Below, piece by piece: positions 32,916-44,200 of a stretch of 64,000 nucleotides of DNA (positions are counted from its first letter, which is position 1; the number at the start of each line of letters is the position of its first letter). The stretch is from Chrysoperla carnea (Eukaryota; Arthropoda; Insecta; Neuroptera; Chrysopidae), in contig NC_058342.1 in NCBI RefSeq assembly GCF_905475395.1, positions 26,012,640-26,076,639 of the forward strand. The letters run 5' to 3'. Made by a program: the position numbers and the translations under genes. The notes below the pieces were generated by a model, which did not search any database, had not been told where the DNA came from, and saw nothing but the letters and a program-made list of their open reading frames with translations.

Positions 32916-34195
32916 AGATATAAATTTGTTTATTATTAATCATCATATCATTTCTCATCAAACACTTGCAAAAAAAATATTATCCCATTTTATTAAAAGT
33001 TGGGTGTCAAATCCAAAAAGAAAAACTATTTTGTAAATCATTTCTGTTGGCCAGAAAAATTTCAACCATTTTTTCTACGAATTTATTGATTTTGTGTGTA
33101 GTGCTGTCTCACTTAATTCAATTGTTTAACATATATAATAGTGTCCTTGTCTAATTTGTGGAAAAAATATATATTCTTATATAGTGTTATGTGGAAAAAT
33201 TGATTGTTGCATTTTTATCTAAAAAAAAAATTATGTGAAAATTGTTTTATCCATTTTCTTAAAAAGTATGTGAGAAAATTCTGTTTCTTTTTTTATATAT
33301 AATTTTTTTTTTAATATGTGAGTGAAATTTTTAATTTTAGGCAATATTTATAACATTCATGTAAAGTTTATTGTCTTATGTCAAAAAAAAAAGTTATATA
33401 AAATTATTCATTTAAAATAGTTTTTTTTAAATGCAATTTACATTACATTAATGCTATGTTTATTGCCTAATGTTTAATTTTTTTTAAGTTTGGTGAATTT
33501 TATTGTGAAGTGATTTTTTCTAGTGTTCTTAGAAAATTTATTTTGAAGCATAATTTTTTTTATATCGATTTAATATTTATTGTTTTAGTGAAATAAGGTT
33601 TTTTTGTTGAGATTTTGATTTAAGAAAGAATTTTCATTTACGTAGTTTTCATGAAAATAAAATTTGCGGTTTATGAAAAATATCTGATGATGAACAAAGT
33701 GTTAAATCTAAGAAAATTTTGCATGTATTTTGTTTTTCTTTATGAGAATCAAAAACTTTTCTACCCTTTGTGCTCCGTAGGACTTTTTAAATGGGTTGAA
33801 AAACGATTTATCTCTATTTTCTCGATTCAAAATTTTTTATAAATACAATTTACCTACTGTTGTAAAATTCATTAAAATTTATTCGAAGTATGTAGAAAAA
33901 AAACCTTTTAATCTTGTTTAAGGGGCTACAGCGTGGCGATTTATTTAAGGTAGATGCTTTAATCTCTTTGATTCTCATATAGGAACTCAAAATTTTCAAT
34001 TTAAATTCGAAACGATTTATATATCAATTTTTTCACTCCAGCTAAATTTTCTTGCAATATCTTGCAAGTACAAGTCTATAAGATTGTAGCAGAACTTTGC
34101 AAAACTCTTTCAATGCGAAGGCTATGATACACGCGTATTCTTGCACCTACAAAACCAAACATTTGCTTATCGCTAACCAAGTCGGGTTTTTTTGG
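32916..34195. other. Intergenic, strongly AT-rich
   Basis: Long T- and A-runs and several chance open frames rich in Phe/Lys/Asn. I see no gene. Confidence 0.4.
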
Positions 34196-34199
34196 TAGG

Positions 34200-34265
34200 T
34201 TTTTTCATATCATGACTAGCAGATACCCGCCCACTTTGCCGGGCAATTTCTTCTTTAAAAACAAA
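34200..34265 (-). mobile_element. 3'-end fragment of the Helitron-like family
   Basis: 'actagcagatacccgcccac' and 'tttgccgggcaa' are the inverted form of a CCGGCAAAGTGGGCGGGT...CTAGT end, as at 38750-38775. Confidence 0.45.
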
Positions 34266-34419
34266 GACTATCACGTTATAGCCCTCACTTAGCCTCCCTT
34301 TTGTTCACAATTTTATGGATTTTAATTTTTTGGTGGGGAACTGTAACCTATGATAATCGCTGATATTGTAACTTTCTATAGATCTAACTAAATCTTTCTA
34401 TAGATTCTAAAATCGATCC

Positions 34420-35135
34420 AAATATTGCGATATCTCAGAAACTCTCCATCCAAACATTAAATTAACCTGATTTTTATACTTTTTGGATAAAAATTACCCC
34501 ATCCACCGAGTTTCATCAAATTCCAAAAAAAAAAAATTTTTTTTGCGTTTTTCTCGATTTTTTCAAAGGGGTACGTACCCCTTAAAAAAATTGCAAAAAA
34601 TCGAGAAATTTAGTTTGTCTCCAATTTCGATAAAACTGAGTATATAAGGTAATTTTGACCCAAAAAGTACAAAAATCGTGTACATTTGATGACTGGTCCA
34701 ATAGTTTTTGAGATACGGACTAAAATCAATTCAAATATTGCGATATCTCAGAAACTCTTCATCCAATCATTAAATTAACCTGATTTTTATACTTTTTGGA
34801 TCAAAATTACCCCATCCACCGAGTTTGATCAAATTCCAAAAAAAATTTTTTTTTGCGTTTTTCTCGATTTTTTCAAAGGGGTCCCCCTTAAAAAAATTGC
34901 AAAAAATCGAGAAATTTTGTTTATCTCCAATTTCGATAAAACTCAGTATATAAGGTAATTCTGACCCAAAAAGTACAAAAATCGTGTACATTTGATGACT
35001 GGTCCAATAGTTTTTGAGATACGGACTAAAATCAATTCAAATATTGCGATATCTCAGAAACTCTCCATCCAATCATTAAATTAACCTTATTTTTATACTT
35101 TTTAGATTACCCCATACACCGAGTTTCATCAAATT
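34420..35135. repeat. Hairpin-monomer satellite array, ~306-313-bp period, 2.3 copies
   Basis: 'aatattgcgatatctcagaa' starts at 34421, 34734 and 35040. Within each monomer the left arm ('tatactttttggatcaaaat', 'taccccatccaccgag') is mirrored on the right ('ggtaatttt', 'gacccaaaaagtacaaaaa'). The centre lies at the GGGG/CCCC core near 34567 and 34879. A/T tracts near the core are also complementary. Confidence 0.88.
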
Positions 35136-35277
35136 TTATCACATAATTCATTATCAAAATTGAAAATATTAATATTATTTTAACACGGATTAGATACTCA
35201 GCGTCACAAAATCTGCACTAGTTGATTATCCATAATTATTAAATCAGTAAAAATTCTAAGGTTTCTAAGGTTTAAAA

Positions 35278-35581
35278 GGACCCCGCACAAAATACATTGA
35301 TTTTTGATTTCGGTTAAAATTTTTTGAAACTATGGATTCAAGTAACATTCATGCTGATCAAAAGTTTTTATGAACTCAATCCTCAAAAACTCATACCCTC
35401 CGATTTACGGCCTTTCAAAAGTTATGCCTAGTGCCTACATGGGACCGTAGCTTGGAAGGGGAGGGTTTTTGAGGGTTGAGTCCATAAGAACTTATGATCA
35501 GCATGATCAATAATTTCCTAATTCATTGTTTTAATAAAATTTTAACCGAAGCTAAAAATCAATGAATTGTATGCGGGGTCC
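35278..35581. mobile_element. Fold-back element with ~125-bp arms
   Basis: It begins GGACCCCGCA and ends TGCGGGGTCC. Further inside, 'cattgatttttgatttcggt' pairs with 'accgaagctaaaaatcaatg', 'tgctgatcaaaagtttttat' with 'ataagaacttatgatcagca', and 'ctcaaaaactcataccctcc' with 'gggagggtttttgaggg'. The loop is about 50 bp and non-coding. Confidence 0.85.
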
Positions 35582-35587
35582 GTTAAC

Positions 35588-36105
35588 AATAGGGTATTCT
35601 ACTATTTTTGAAAAAGTACTTCAAAATGTTGATTTTGTTAATAAAAAGCCACCAAAAATTTAATTCGGAAAAATACACACGCTTTCTTACCAAAAACTTA
35701 ATTTAAATTTTAAACCTTTTTTAAACTGTCAAAAACGCGGGCATCCAATTTGATGACGTAATACGGGTATCACTATACGAAATAACACTAATAAATTTGA
35801 CAGATATATTCATAGACAACTAATTATAATAAATATAAATATATATTATCTATGGATATATTATACCCAGCTGTCGACACTGAACTAACTGATGGTCTAT
35901 GGCTCATACCGATAAAACATCACATCAAGGCTTGCCCGCGTTTTAAGTCACGTGATATACAGTTACGATTTTTAATTTTAATATTTTAAAAGAAAAATGT
36001 GCTTTTATGACTCGAAATCAGAATATTTAAGTATATTTTTACATAAATTTGAACTTTTTTCAAATTTCATATTTATTTTTGACTAACGATAATACCCTAT
36101 TCTCA
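35588..36105 (+). mobile_element. ~510-bp MITE with ATAGGGTAT ends, copy 1
   Basis: The ends are 'aatagggtattctac' and 'gataataccctattc'. The interior ('gtcaaaaacgcgggcatcca', 'tatctatggatatattatac', 'aaggcttgcccgcgttttaa') is found inverted at 48690-49200. It abuts the fold-back element at 35278-35581. Confidence 0.75.
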
Positions 36106-36835
36106 GGTTGATTCTTAATATCTACACAAAATCTTATAAAATTCTACAGAAAAGTGGATTGACGGATGTACTACTTTTAAAAATAGCCCATTTGAGATAT
36201 TACTAATTTAGAATAGTTCTAAAACAGTTTCTAAATGTCCATTTAGAATTTGAAATTAGACAGCATGGTACAGCAAATGCATTATTTATATAACCTATAT
36301 TTTGATATTAGTATAAATTGATGGACAGTGTTGTCCATCAATCCGAGGATAAACAAATTAATACACGATGTTCAAAAAGTACACTGAAAAAAAAAAATTA
36401 AAATAATGACAACCTCTTGACCGTTTCATATTGAAATAAAGTACAAATACTTTCAAACAATTGCCTAACGATTGGAACAAGTACAGCTAAATATTTGTAT
36501 TTATAATAGAATGGAATTGAATTTAAAATATGAATTCATTGATACAAAATCACTGAAGTTAAATAAACAAAATGATTACTTCTAGGAAAGAGATTGATTT
36601 TAGTTTAAAGTCATGCATTTTATTGATGGAAAATAAAATTGTACTTAGTTGGAATATATAATCGTGTAAATAAAGCCAATCGGTGAATTAAAAGAAAATT
36701 TCTTTGCGTTTGCTTTAAATATAGAATTAGGTTAGTACGAAAACATATCTATCATGTCTAGTCCATATGTGATTGAGGCAACTTCATGAAGATCGTTGTT
36801 ACCTGTTAACAGAGACTTTGACATACTTAAGCCAA
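36106..36835. other. Intergenic, no gene seen
   Basis: AT-rich DNA with no recognised element apart from a short hairpin 'gatggacagtgttgtccatc' near 36325. Confidence 0.35.
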
Positions 36836-36839
36836 CTAA

Positions 36840-37330
36840 ATTAATGATAAACCTAGATTCAAGAGTAGGATAGGTGCCCTGACCTGCCCTCCTCTGAGTA
36901 CGCCTATGTCTGAGATGACAGACAGCTTTAATTAAGTTTAAAATCAATAGTCAATTTTTTACATGGTGTAAGAAGATCTTGTTCTGAAATGGTTTTATGT
37001 AACAATTATAAATAAAAAATTCGAATAGAAAGTTTTTGTGGTCATCTCGAAAATCGAAATTTTGTCTAACAAAATTAACTCTTGTAATTAGTTGTCATTC
37101 AAAAGCTTTGTAATTTTGATCGTCTGCTCAAAAAAAAAAAAAAACCGTTAACCGGAAAAAATAGACCCAAAATTTTATAGGCCCGGAATATTGTTGTAAT
37201 TACAAGTTGGTTGGGCTGAGTTTGTCGTCTATAAAAGAGTTGGTTGGATTCTTATGTTTTTAGCCCTTGCGTTAAAAAATGGGACACTATTACAGAAATT
37301 TTTTCCGGTCTATTTTTTCCTTAATACAAA
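36840..37330 (-). repeat. ~500-bp interspersed repeat, inverted partner of 44690-45185
   Basis: Blocks 'gtctgagatgacagacagct', 'gtgtaagaagatcttgttct', 'gtggtcatctcgaaaatcga', 'ggttaacggt'-type and 'acaagttggttgggctgagt' recur in reverse complement at 44690-45185. Fragments also lie at 45340-45430 and 50220-50295. Confidence 0.8.
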
Positions 37331-37735
37331 TAAATAATCGAAAATGCATTGCTCATCTGGTATCAAATACATTGCCTTCTGTTTTGTTCTCGAATCCAAT
37401 AAGTCCTCAATCGTGTATTTAAGAGGCCGGCATCCAAATGTTTTCAAGACAATTAGGCAGACGTAATTCAATAATTTTCATCATAAAGTTATTGGTCTGA
37501 CTTTGAAAAGTCATATTCGCCACAGCTCATTTTATATTGTAAGATGATCCTTTTCTGGATTGGTTTCATACATTTATGTAACAATTTTTTTTTTTGTAAA
37601 TGACCGCAAACAGCTCATATAAAAAAATATCTGACAACTCTTTGACATATTAAATTACACCAATTCATGGGATCAATTACCCCCTTAAAAAAATCGGGTT
37701 CATATAGACAGGGTTGCCAGTTCATTTAAGTATAG
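37331..37735. other. Intergenic, no gene seen
   Basis: AT-rich DNA; nothing recognised. Confidence 0.35.
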
Positions 37736-37739
37736 ACAA

Positions 37740-38062
37740 ATCATTTTAGACGAAAAAAGTGTAAAATGACGAATTTTTATGTACCTCAACCTATCGGGAC
37801 TTTTTTTTTTAAATGTCCTAAAAGATCCATATATCAAAATCACTATTCTGAGGTCAGAATTTCGATATACCCCCCCTCTTTTGGGGTAATTCGCCCCGCT
37901 AGTCCAAAATTGCAATATTCTATTAATATTCAACAAAATGGACCAAAAAATATACTCGGGGTTTTTTGGGTTTGCTGATTCTCGCTGGCTCAACACAGAA
38001 ATATTCTGTAAATATTCAACAAAATGGACCAAAAAAATATATTCGGGGGGGGGGGGGGGGTT
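37740..38062. repeat. Repeat-rich block ending in a 16-G tract
   Basis: 37770-37850 ('cctcaacctatcgggacttt', 'gatccatatatcaaaatca') resembles the ends of the fold-back element at 52780-53205. 'attcaacaaaatggaccaaa' occurs twice (37928 and 38016), marking a ~90-100-bp duplication. 38045-38060 is an uninterrupted G run. Confidence 0.65.
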
Positions 38063-38084
38063 GCTGATCACGATTCTAATTTCG

Positions 38085-38290
38085 GAAAATTCTAACTTCT
38101 ATAAATTTCATCTTGATATCTTTTTGCGTTTTTGAGTTATTGTGCATACAGACAGACGGACAGACAATCGAAAATGGACTAATTAGGTGATTTTATGAAC
38201 ACCTGTACCAAAATTTTGTTGGTAGCATCAATATTTTTAAGCGTTAAAAACTTGGGACTAAACTTAGCATACCTTGATATATATCATATA
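38085..38290 (+). repeat. ~590-bp interspersed repeat, 3' part, copy 6
   Basis: Contains 'cagacagacggacagacaat', 'ggactaattaggtgatttta' and 'gcgttaaaaacttgggacta', ending at 'atatatcatatatacatatc'. Confidence 0.8.
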
Positions 38291-38296
38291 TACATA

Positions 38297-38774
38297 TCTC
38301 TGTCTCTATATATTATAAATGCGAAAGTAAGCATGTTTGTTTGTTTGTTACGCTTTCACGCTAGAACTAGCGAATGGTTTTTAATGAAACTGTACAGCCA
38401 TATAGCTCATACTTCAGAATAAAACATGATATATAATTTAAAAAGATATATTAATAATAAAAATTAAAAATTAATTTAATTTGGAATTACCATAAATTAC
38501 AGATTATTGTAAAATTAGTTACTTGACATTACCATAAATTACAGATTTCTGTTAAAATAGTCAATATAAAATATTTCACGGCCATTTTTTCTGATATGCT
38601 CAATGAATAATTACGACTATTATACATTTAAAAAAATAGAAAATCATACATATATTTTATCAGTGTAAAATAATCTTTACCATTATTTCGAGTGTTATAG
38701 AAAGGGGATAAGCGAGGGCAATCTTTATCAATCTTTACTTTTAAATCCAGCGAAGCGGGCGGGTATGACTCTAG
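38297..38774 (+). mobile_element. Helitron-like non-autonomous element, copy 2
   Basis: It begins A|TC (tctctgtctctatatatt) and ends with a small hairpin (CCaGC-GAA-GCgGG) a short distance before CTAG|T. TC start, 3' hairpin, CTAG end and A/T insertion are the Helitron hallmarks. There is no Rep/helicase gene. The hairpin is short, so the class assignment is tentative. Confidence 0.5.
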
Positions 38775-38779
38775 TATGG

Positions 38780-39130
38780 TATAAAAAAGAAAGAGATCTA
38801 ACACTAAAACATTATATTTAGCAACCCTGAATGTATTACACAGTGATAATCTCCCCCCTTAAATAAATATGTCTGATGACATCATCTTGAAGTATACACG
38901 TGTTTCAAAGGGGAATAAATATCGAAATTGGCGTTATTTTTGATGACACATGATATGTGTCATGTATCATATAAAAACAAACCCCCCTATATTTTCTTTT
39001 CAAATATTATTGTACAAATTTTTATATCAGTTACATCCGGTTTTGATTTTTGTGTCTTTTTTTTTTGCATAATTCAACCCTATTTTGTTTATATGTGTTT
39101 TTATTGATGTCTCATGTGACACTAGAATTC
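38780..39130. other. Intergenic, no gene seen
   Basis: AT-rich DNA with a short 'gacacatgatatgtgtcatg' inverted repeat near 38943; nothing else recognised. Confidence 0.35.
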
Positions 39131-39131
39131 T

Positions 39132-39406
39132 AATTATTTAGGATAGGTTAGGTTAGGTTATACTGGCTGTTCACGAAGGACATACTTAGGCTATAGAGCC
39201 CATTGTGATTCCATATATGTGTTTTACCACCTTTCCGCTAATAATTTCATTTATCAGCTCCTCAATTTCAGAGGCTGAGGGCACCTCCTTCATGCATATA
39301 CCATGCACTACACTACACGAGAATCGAACCCGCTACCCTAAGCATACCGTAGACGGAATTGGTTATGCCTTAACCAACTGAGCTAATAGGGCGACAATTA
39401 TTTAGG
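39132..39406 (-). mobile_element. tRNA-derived SINE with 11-bp target-site duplications
   Basis: AATTATTTAGG flanks the element at 39132-39142 and 39396-39406. The minus strand opens right after the duplication with GCCCTATTAGCTCAGTTGG, an RNA polymerase III A box, followed about 50 bases on by a B box, GGGTTCGATTC. The tail is AACCTAACCTAACC. Clean duplications indicate retroposition. The tRNA-like head is not a functional tRNA because the acceptor stem is not closed by the following sequence. Confidence 0.88.
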
Positions 39407-39453
39407 TTAGTTAAGAAAGTAAAAGCGTGACAATCGTAAATAAAAATCTTATA

Positions 39454-39565
39454 CAGTAGAACTTGGTTAAGTGGGACTTGATAAGTGAGAAACCTCCATA
39501 ACTGGAACTCATGCTGAAGTCCCAACACTTTGGCACTGAATTACCTCTGTTAGTGGGACGAAGCA
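39454..39565 (+). mobile_element. pogo-type terminal fragment
   Basis: CAGTAGAACTTGGTTAAGTG and onward ('gataagtgagaaacctccat', 'ctctgttagtgggacgaagc') is the inverted counterpart of 26940-27049, the terminus of the decayed transposase copy. It is preceded by TA. Confidence 0.75.
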
Positions 39566-39945
39566 AACTTCTATTCGCACCGTGCGTGAGTTTTATTGGA
39601 GGCGTTTCCATGATAACGATACACTACTTTAATTATAGAATTGTATGGATTGCATTTATGACTTACATTGAAAATTTAATATTATTGTCTCACAAATTTA
39701 AATAAATAATTATGATAATTTACATTTGAAAAATAATATTTGTGCAATTTGATTTCTTATTTTCACAATTTTTAATGCATTAAGTTTGATTAATTAGTTT
39801 TTTTCAATAATTTTAATTTGACATTTTCTATAACAACAACATGTAAAGAATTGCAAATTTGAAATTAGTCATAACAGCCTCCTTAATCGCCAAAATTTTT
39901 CACTGGAAGCGAATCCCTACCATGACTACGAACACAACGAATAAT
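39566..39945 (+). mobile_element. 'ttcgcaccgt' interspersed element, near-complete copy
   Basis: It runs 'attcgcaccgtgcgtgagtt' to 'acacaacgaataataattt' and is the inverted copy of 13455-13835. It directly abuts the pogo-type fragment. Confidence 0.7.
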
Positions 39946-40350
39946 AATTTCCTTGCAGGAAATTAAAAATTAAAATATTAAAAAAAAACTATCGACCAAT
40001 ATTTGACATTTTCACAAATTTTCCTTCAATAAAATGTGAATAACCTTATCATCATCATACTATCAATTAAATATCATATTTTCACATTTTCATTAACAAT
40101 AGAAAATGCATTTAGATTTAATTTCCTGATATTTTCACACACACTGGAAAATATATGAATGAAGTAAAAAAGAAAAAAATCGAATAGAATTATAACATTA
40201 TCTAGAGCGGAAAATATTTAAATAATTTTACTTTGAAAGGTCAATTTGCAAAGTTTAAATGTCAATAGTTGACTTTTATAAGCAAATTATTATAGATAAT
40301 AAAATTTTAATGCTGTGGAATGCATAATTATTGTCATTCAGGAATTGATT
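39946..40350. other. Intergenic, no gene seen
   Basis: AT-rich DNA with no recognised element. Confidence 0.35.
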
Positions 40351-40354
40351 CATT

Positions 40355-40735
40355 CTTATACCATGCATATATTTAATATGCAAGGCATACTAAGTTTAGT
40401 CTCGAATTTGTAACGCTTAAAAGTATTGATGCTACGATTTTGGTATAGGTGTTCATAAAATCACCTAATTAGTCCATTTCCGGTTGTCCGTCCGTCCATC
40501 TGTGGACACGATAAATGAACAAATGAGCAACATTCAACATCACGGTTTACGCGTGAGGGCCCAAATTAGGCGCAGATTTTATAGTATGTATTATATGGGA
40601 ATATCAGTTATGTATGTGTGACATGTATAGGTATATGAGTAATGGGATAGAGTAAGCAACACTGTCTTTACATGGTATTTCAACAATTAACTCAGTCAAT
40701 TGTTTGTTTTCACTTGTTTTAATATTAATATTATT
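40355..40735 (-). repeat. ~590-bp interspersed repeat, copy 7
   Basis: Inverted landmarks are 'taccatgcatatatttaata', 'aggtgttcataaaatcacct', 'catttccggttgtccgtccg', 'aatgagcaacat', then 'gtcaattgtttgttttcact'. The middle is deleted. Confidence 0.85.
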
Positions 40736-41203
40736 TAAAACAACAATATTTGAAATTTGTTAGACAGTATATTACTTTCATACAAACAACTCATGCGTTT
40801 GTGTCAACTTCGCCATATATGACCTCGCGATGAGGTTGAGACAACCTCATATCGATTGGTATTAAGAAACTATAGCTAAAAGAATCAATGAACTGATTCA
40901 TTATGAGATGAGTTTTGAGCTTATCCAAATGAATCAATTCCTGAATCAACAGTTAAATTAAATTTCTAATAATTTGTATAAATAATAATGCGTGTATTTT
41001 TATGATTGCAGTGTTAGTGGTAAAGTTGTTAGCTCTTCTAAAATGATTGTACGGATATGTTGGTAGATACAAGAATCAAATCAAATGAATGTTTGGGTTT
41101 ATACCCATTGATATTGGTATGAATAATCAACAAATAGTGGGTATCACTTATACAAGTGTTAACAGCAACATTTGGTGTTGTGACAGCGTACAATTTACGG
41201 AAA

Positions 41204-44200
41204 ATGACCAGCGTAAGTTTACAACAACTTGACAATGGAGATGTATACACCTCCAACGGAACAACTGGAAATAATACTTCAACTGGAACGGTCAGTATAT
41301 ATTTCGTAATAATAATAACAAAAAAGGGAGGGGGGTACCCTAGCACCTGGATCTACAAGTTTCTTTGTGGTATCCTCGAGAACAGCTCGTTACCGGGAGT
41401 TGACCTGTAGAGTTCATATTATATAGGCATGTGATCACAGATCATCCAATATGACTTTTTTCGATCCAATCAAAGGTTGAAAATTATCCTTAACGAAGAA
41501 ACGTAGATCATATCCATCAATTTGTTGACGGGAAATGTATGATGGCTGTGTTTTGTCGATATGCTTAATAACGCTTTTGAGTATTCACTAAATTTAGAAG
41601 TCGTATTAAACAAAAAGAAGGATAGCGCATAGATTGCAATATGGTCTATATTGCAATTTATGGTTTGGGGAATACCCTATTTACTTCCGCCCTATCTGTA
41701 ACCAATGCTACCCTACCTCAAATTCGACTCTAGCTATAGCCCCGATTCTCGTTAATCGATTCAGAACGATTTTTAAATGATTTTTATACCATGTATATTA
41801 AGTGTATCAAGTATCAAGGTAAGTTTAGTCCCAAGTTTGTAACGCTTAAAAATATTGATGCTATGAACAAAATTTTGGTATAGGTGTTCATAAAATCACC
41901 TAATTAGTCCATTTCCGGTTGTCCATCTATCTGTTTGTCTGTCCGTCTGTCATCACGATAACTCAAAAAGGAAAAAAGATATCAAGTTGAAATTCTTACA
42001 GTCTACTCAGGACGTAAAAAGTGAAGTCGAGTTCGTCAATGAGCAACATAGGTCAATTGAGCTTTGGAACCCATCTTATGCTCGTTAGATAGAACAAGAG
42101 TTTGAAAATGTAAAAAATGCCCCTTATAAAAAAATAAACATCTTTTGTTTGAAACATTTTTTCGATTAAACTTAGTTTATAAGGTAATTTTGACCAAAAA
42201 AATTCAAAAATCGAGTTTATTTGACAATTAGGCTAGTAGATTTTGAAAAAAACGAGTAATGGGATCGATTTTTGGCGATATCTCAAAAATTATCCGTCCA
42301 ATCGTTAAATGTACCCGATTTTTTAATTTCTTGGGTCAATTATACCTTAGAAACTTTGTTTCATAAAATTCCGAAACCACAAAATTTTTTAGATTTTTTG
42401 CAATTTTTTGAAGGGGTACCCCTTGGAAAAAAATCGAAAAAATCAAAAAATTTTTTCTTTTTCAGAATTCGATCAAACTTAGTTTATAAGGTAATTTTGA
42501 CCCAAAAAATTCAAAAATCAAGTTCATTTCACGATTGGGCAGGTAGATTTTGAAAAAAATGAGTTCTTGGATCGATTTTTCTCGATATCTCAAAAATTAC
42601 CAGCCCAATCGTTAAATGAACCCGATTTTTGAATTTTTTGGGTCATTTATACCTTATATACTGTGTTTCATCAAATTCCGAAACATAATTTTTTTTTCGA
42701 TTTTTTACCATTTTTTGAAGGGGTACCCCTTGGAAAAAAATCGAAAAAATCAAAAAATTTTTTCTTTTTCAGAATTCGATCAAACTTAGTTTATAAGGTA
42801 ATTTTGACCCAAAAAATTCAAAAATCAAGTTCATTTCACGATTGGGCAGGTAGATTTTGAAAAAAATGAGTTCTTGGATCGATTTTTCTCGATATCTCAA
42901 AAATTACCAGCCCAATCGTTAAATGAACCCGATTTTTGAATTTTTTGGGTCATTTATACCTTATATACTGTGTTTCATCAAATTCCGAAACATAATTTTT
43001 TTTTCGATTTTTTACCATTTTTTGAAGGGGTACCCCTTGGAAAAAAATCGAAAAAATCAAAAAATTTTTTCTTTTTCAGAATTCGATCAAACTTAGTTTA
43101 TAAGGTAATTTTGACCCAAAAAATTCAAAAATCAAGTTCATTTCACGATTGGGCAGGTAGATTTTGAAAAAAATGAGTTCTTGGATCGATTTTTCTCGAT
43201 ATCTCAAAAATTACCAGCCCAATCGTTAAATGAACCCGATTTTTGAATTTTTTGGGTCATTTATACCTTATATACTGTGTTTCATCAAATTCCGAAACAT
43301 AATTTTTTTTTCGATTTTTTACCATTTTTTGAAGGGGTACCCCTTGGAAAAAAATCGAAAAAATCAAAAATTTTTTTCTGTTATGGAATTCGATCAAACT
43401 TAGTTTATAAGGTAATTTTGACCTAAAAAATTCAAAAATCGAGTTTATTTGACGATTGGGCGAACATTTTCTATAGTATCACCCGAACGAATTTGCGCCC
43501 TCATTTGAGGGCGCAAATTAAGTTCAAACATTGTATACTATGTATTATATGGGAATCGGTCATGTGTGTGTGACATGTATGTATGGCTGTCTATCTCTCT
43601 TTACTTACATGACGTGAAAAAAACAAACGATTTCGTAATCAACACTGTCTATACATGGTAACTCAGTCAATTGTTTGTTTTCACTTGTTTTTAATAAAAT
43701 AAATAATATTTGCGTGTGGAACTAAAGAGCTGCATTTTACCTACCACTGAGCTATGACCTCCACTTTTATCCTTGTTTACTTTTTTTTATAATCTCGTCA
43801 ATAGCAATTAAATAACGTTTAACCTAGTCTTACACCGCTGGACATCACAGATCATAATTCGCTCATATGTTTTTTTTAATAGTAGCTATTTATATCTTTT
43901 ATGTAATAACGATTGCATACGTTATATAATGATATATGCGTATGTTACTATGAATTGTAGACTTGTGTAGTTAACAACATTTTTCTCATAAAAATATTAA
44001 AATTCATCTGATTGCAATTACACCGAATAGATAAAACGGATAAAAATTGTTAAACTATCGATTTGGATTCGACAATCCTTGGAATAGTTTCGTTTAATAA
44101 TTTTCTGTTATGTCAGAATATAATTTTTTTAGTTTTGTAATTATTTAAAAAAACGTTTCGAAGTTTAATTATTTCTTCATCAGTTACTTAAATATTTTTT

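Noticed and set aside
39360-39395. Possible functional tRNA gene on the minus strand
   Set aside because: A and B boxes are present, but the acceptor stem does not close and target duplications flank the whole 253-bp unit, so it is a SINE.
42272-43167. Three similar open frames of 65-93 codons in tandem
   Set aside because: They lie wholly inside the 307-bp hairpin satellite. Identical frames in adjacent copies reflect repeat identity, and the period is not a multiple of three.
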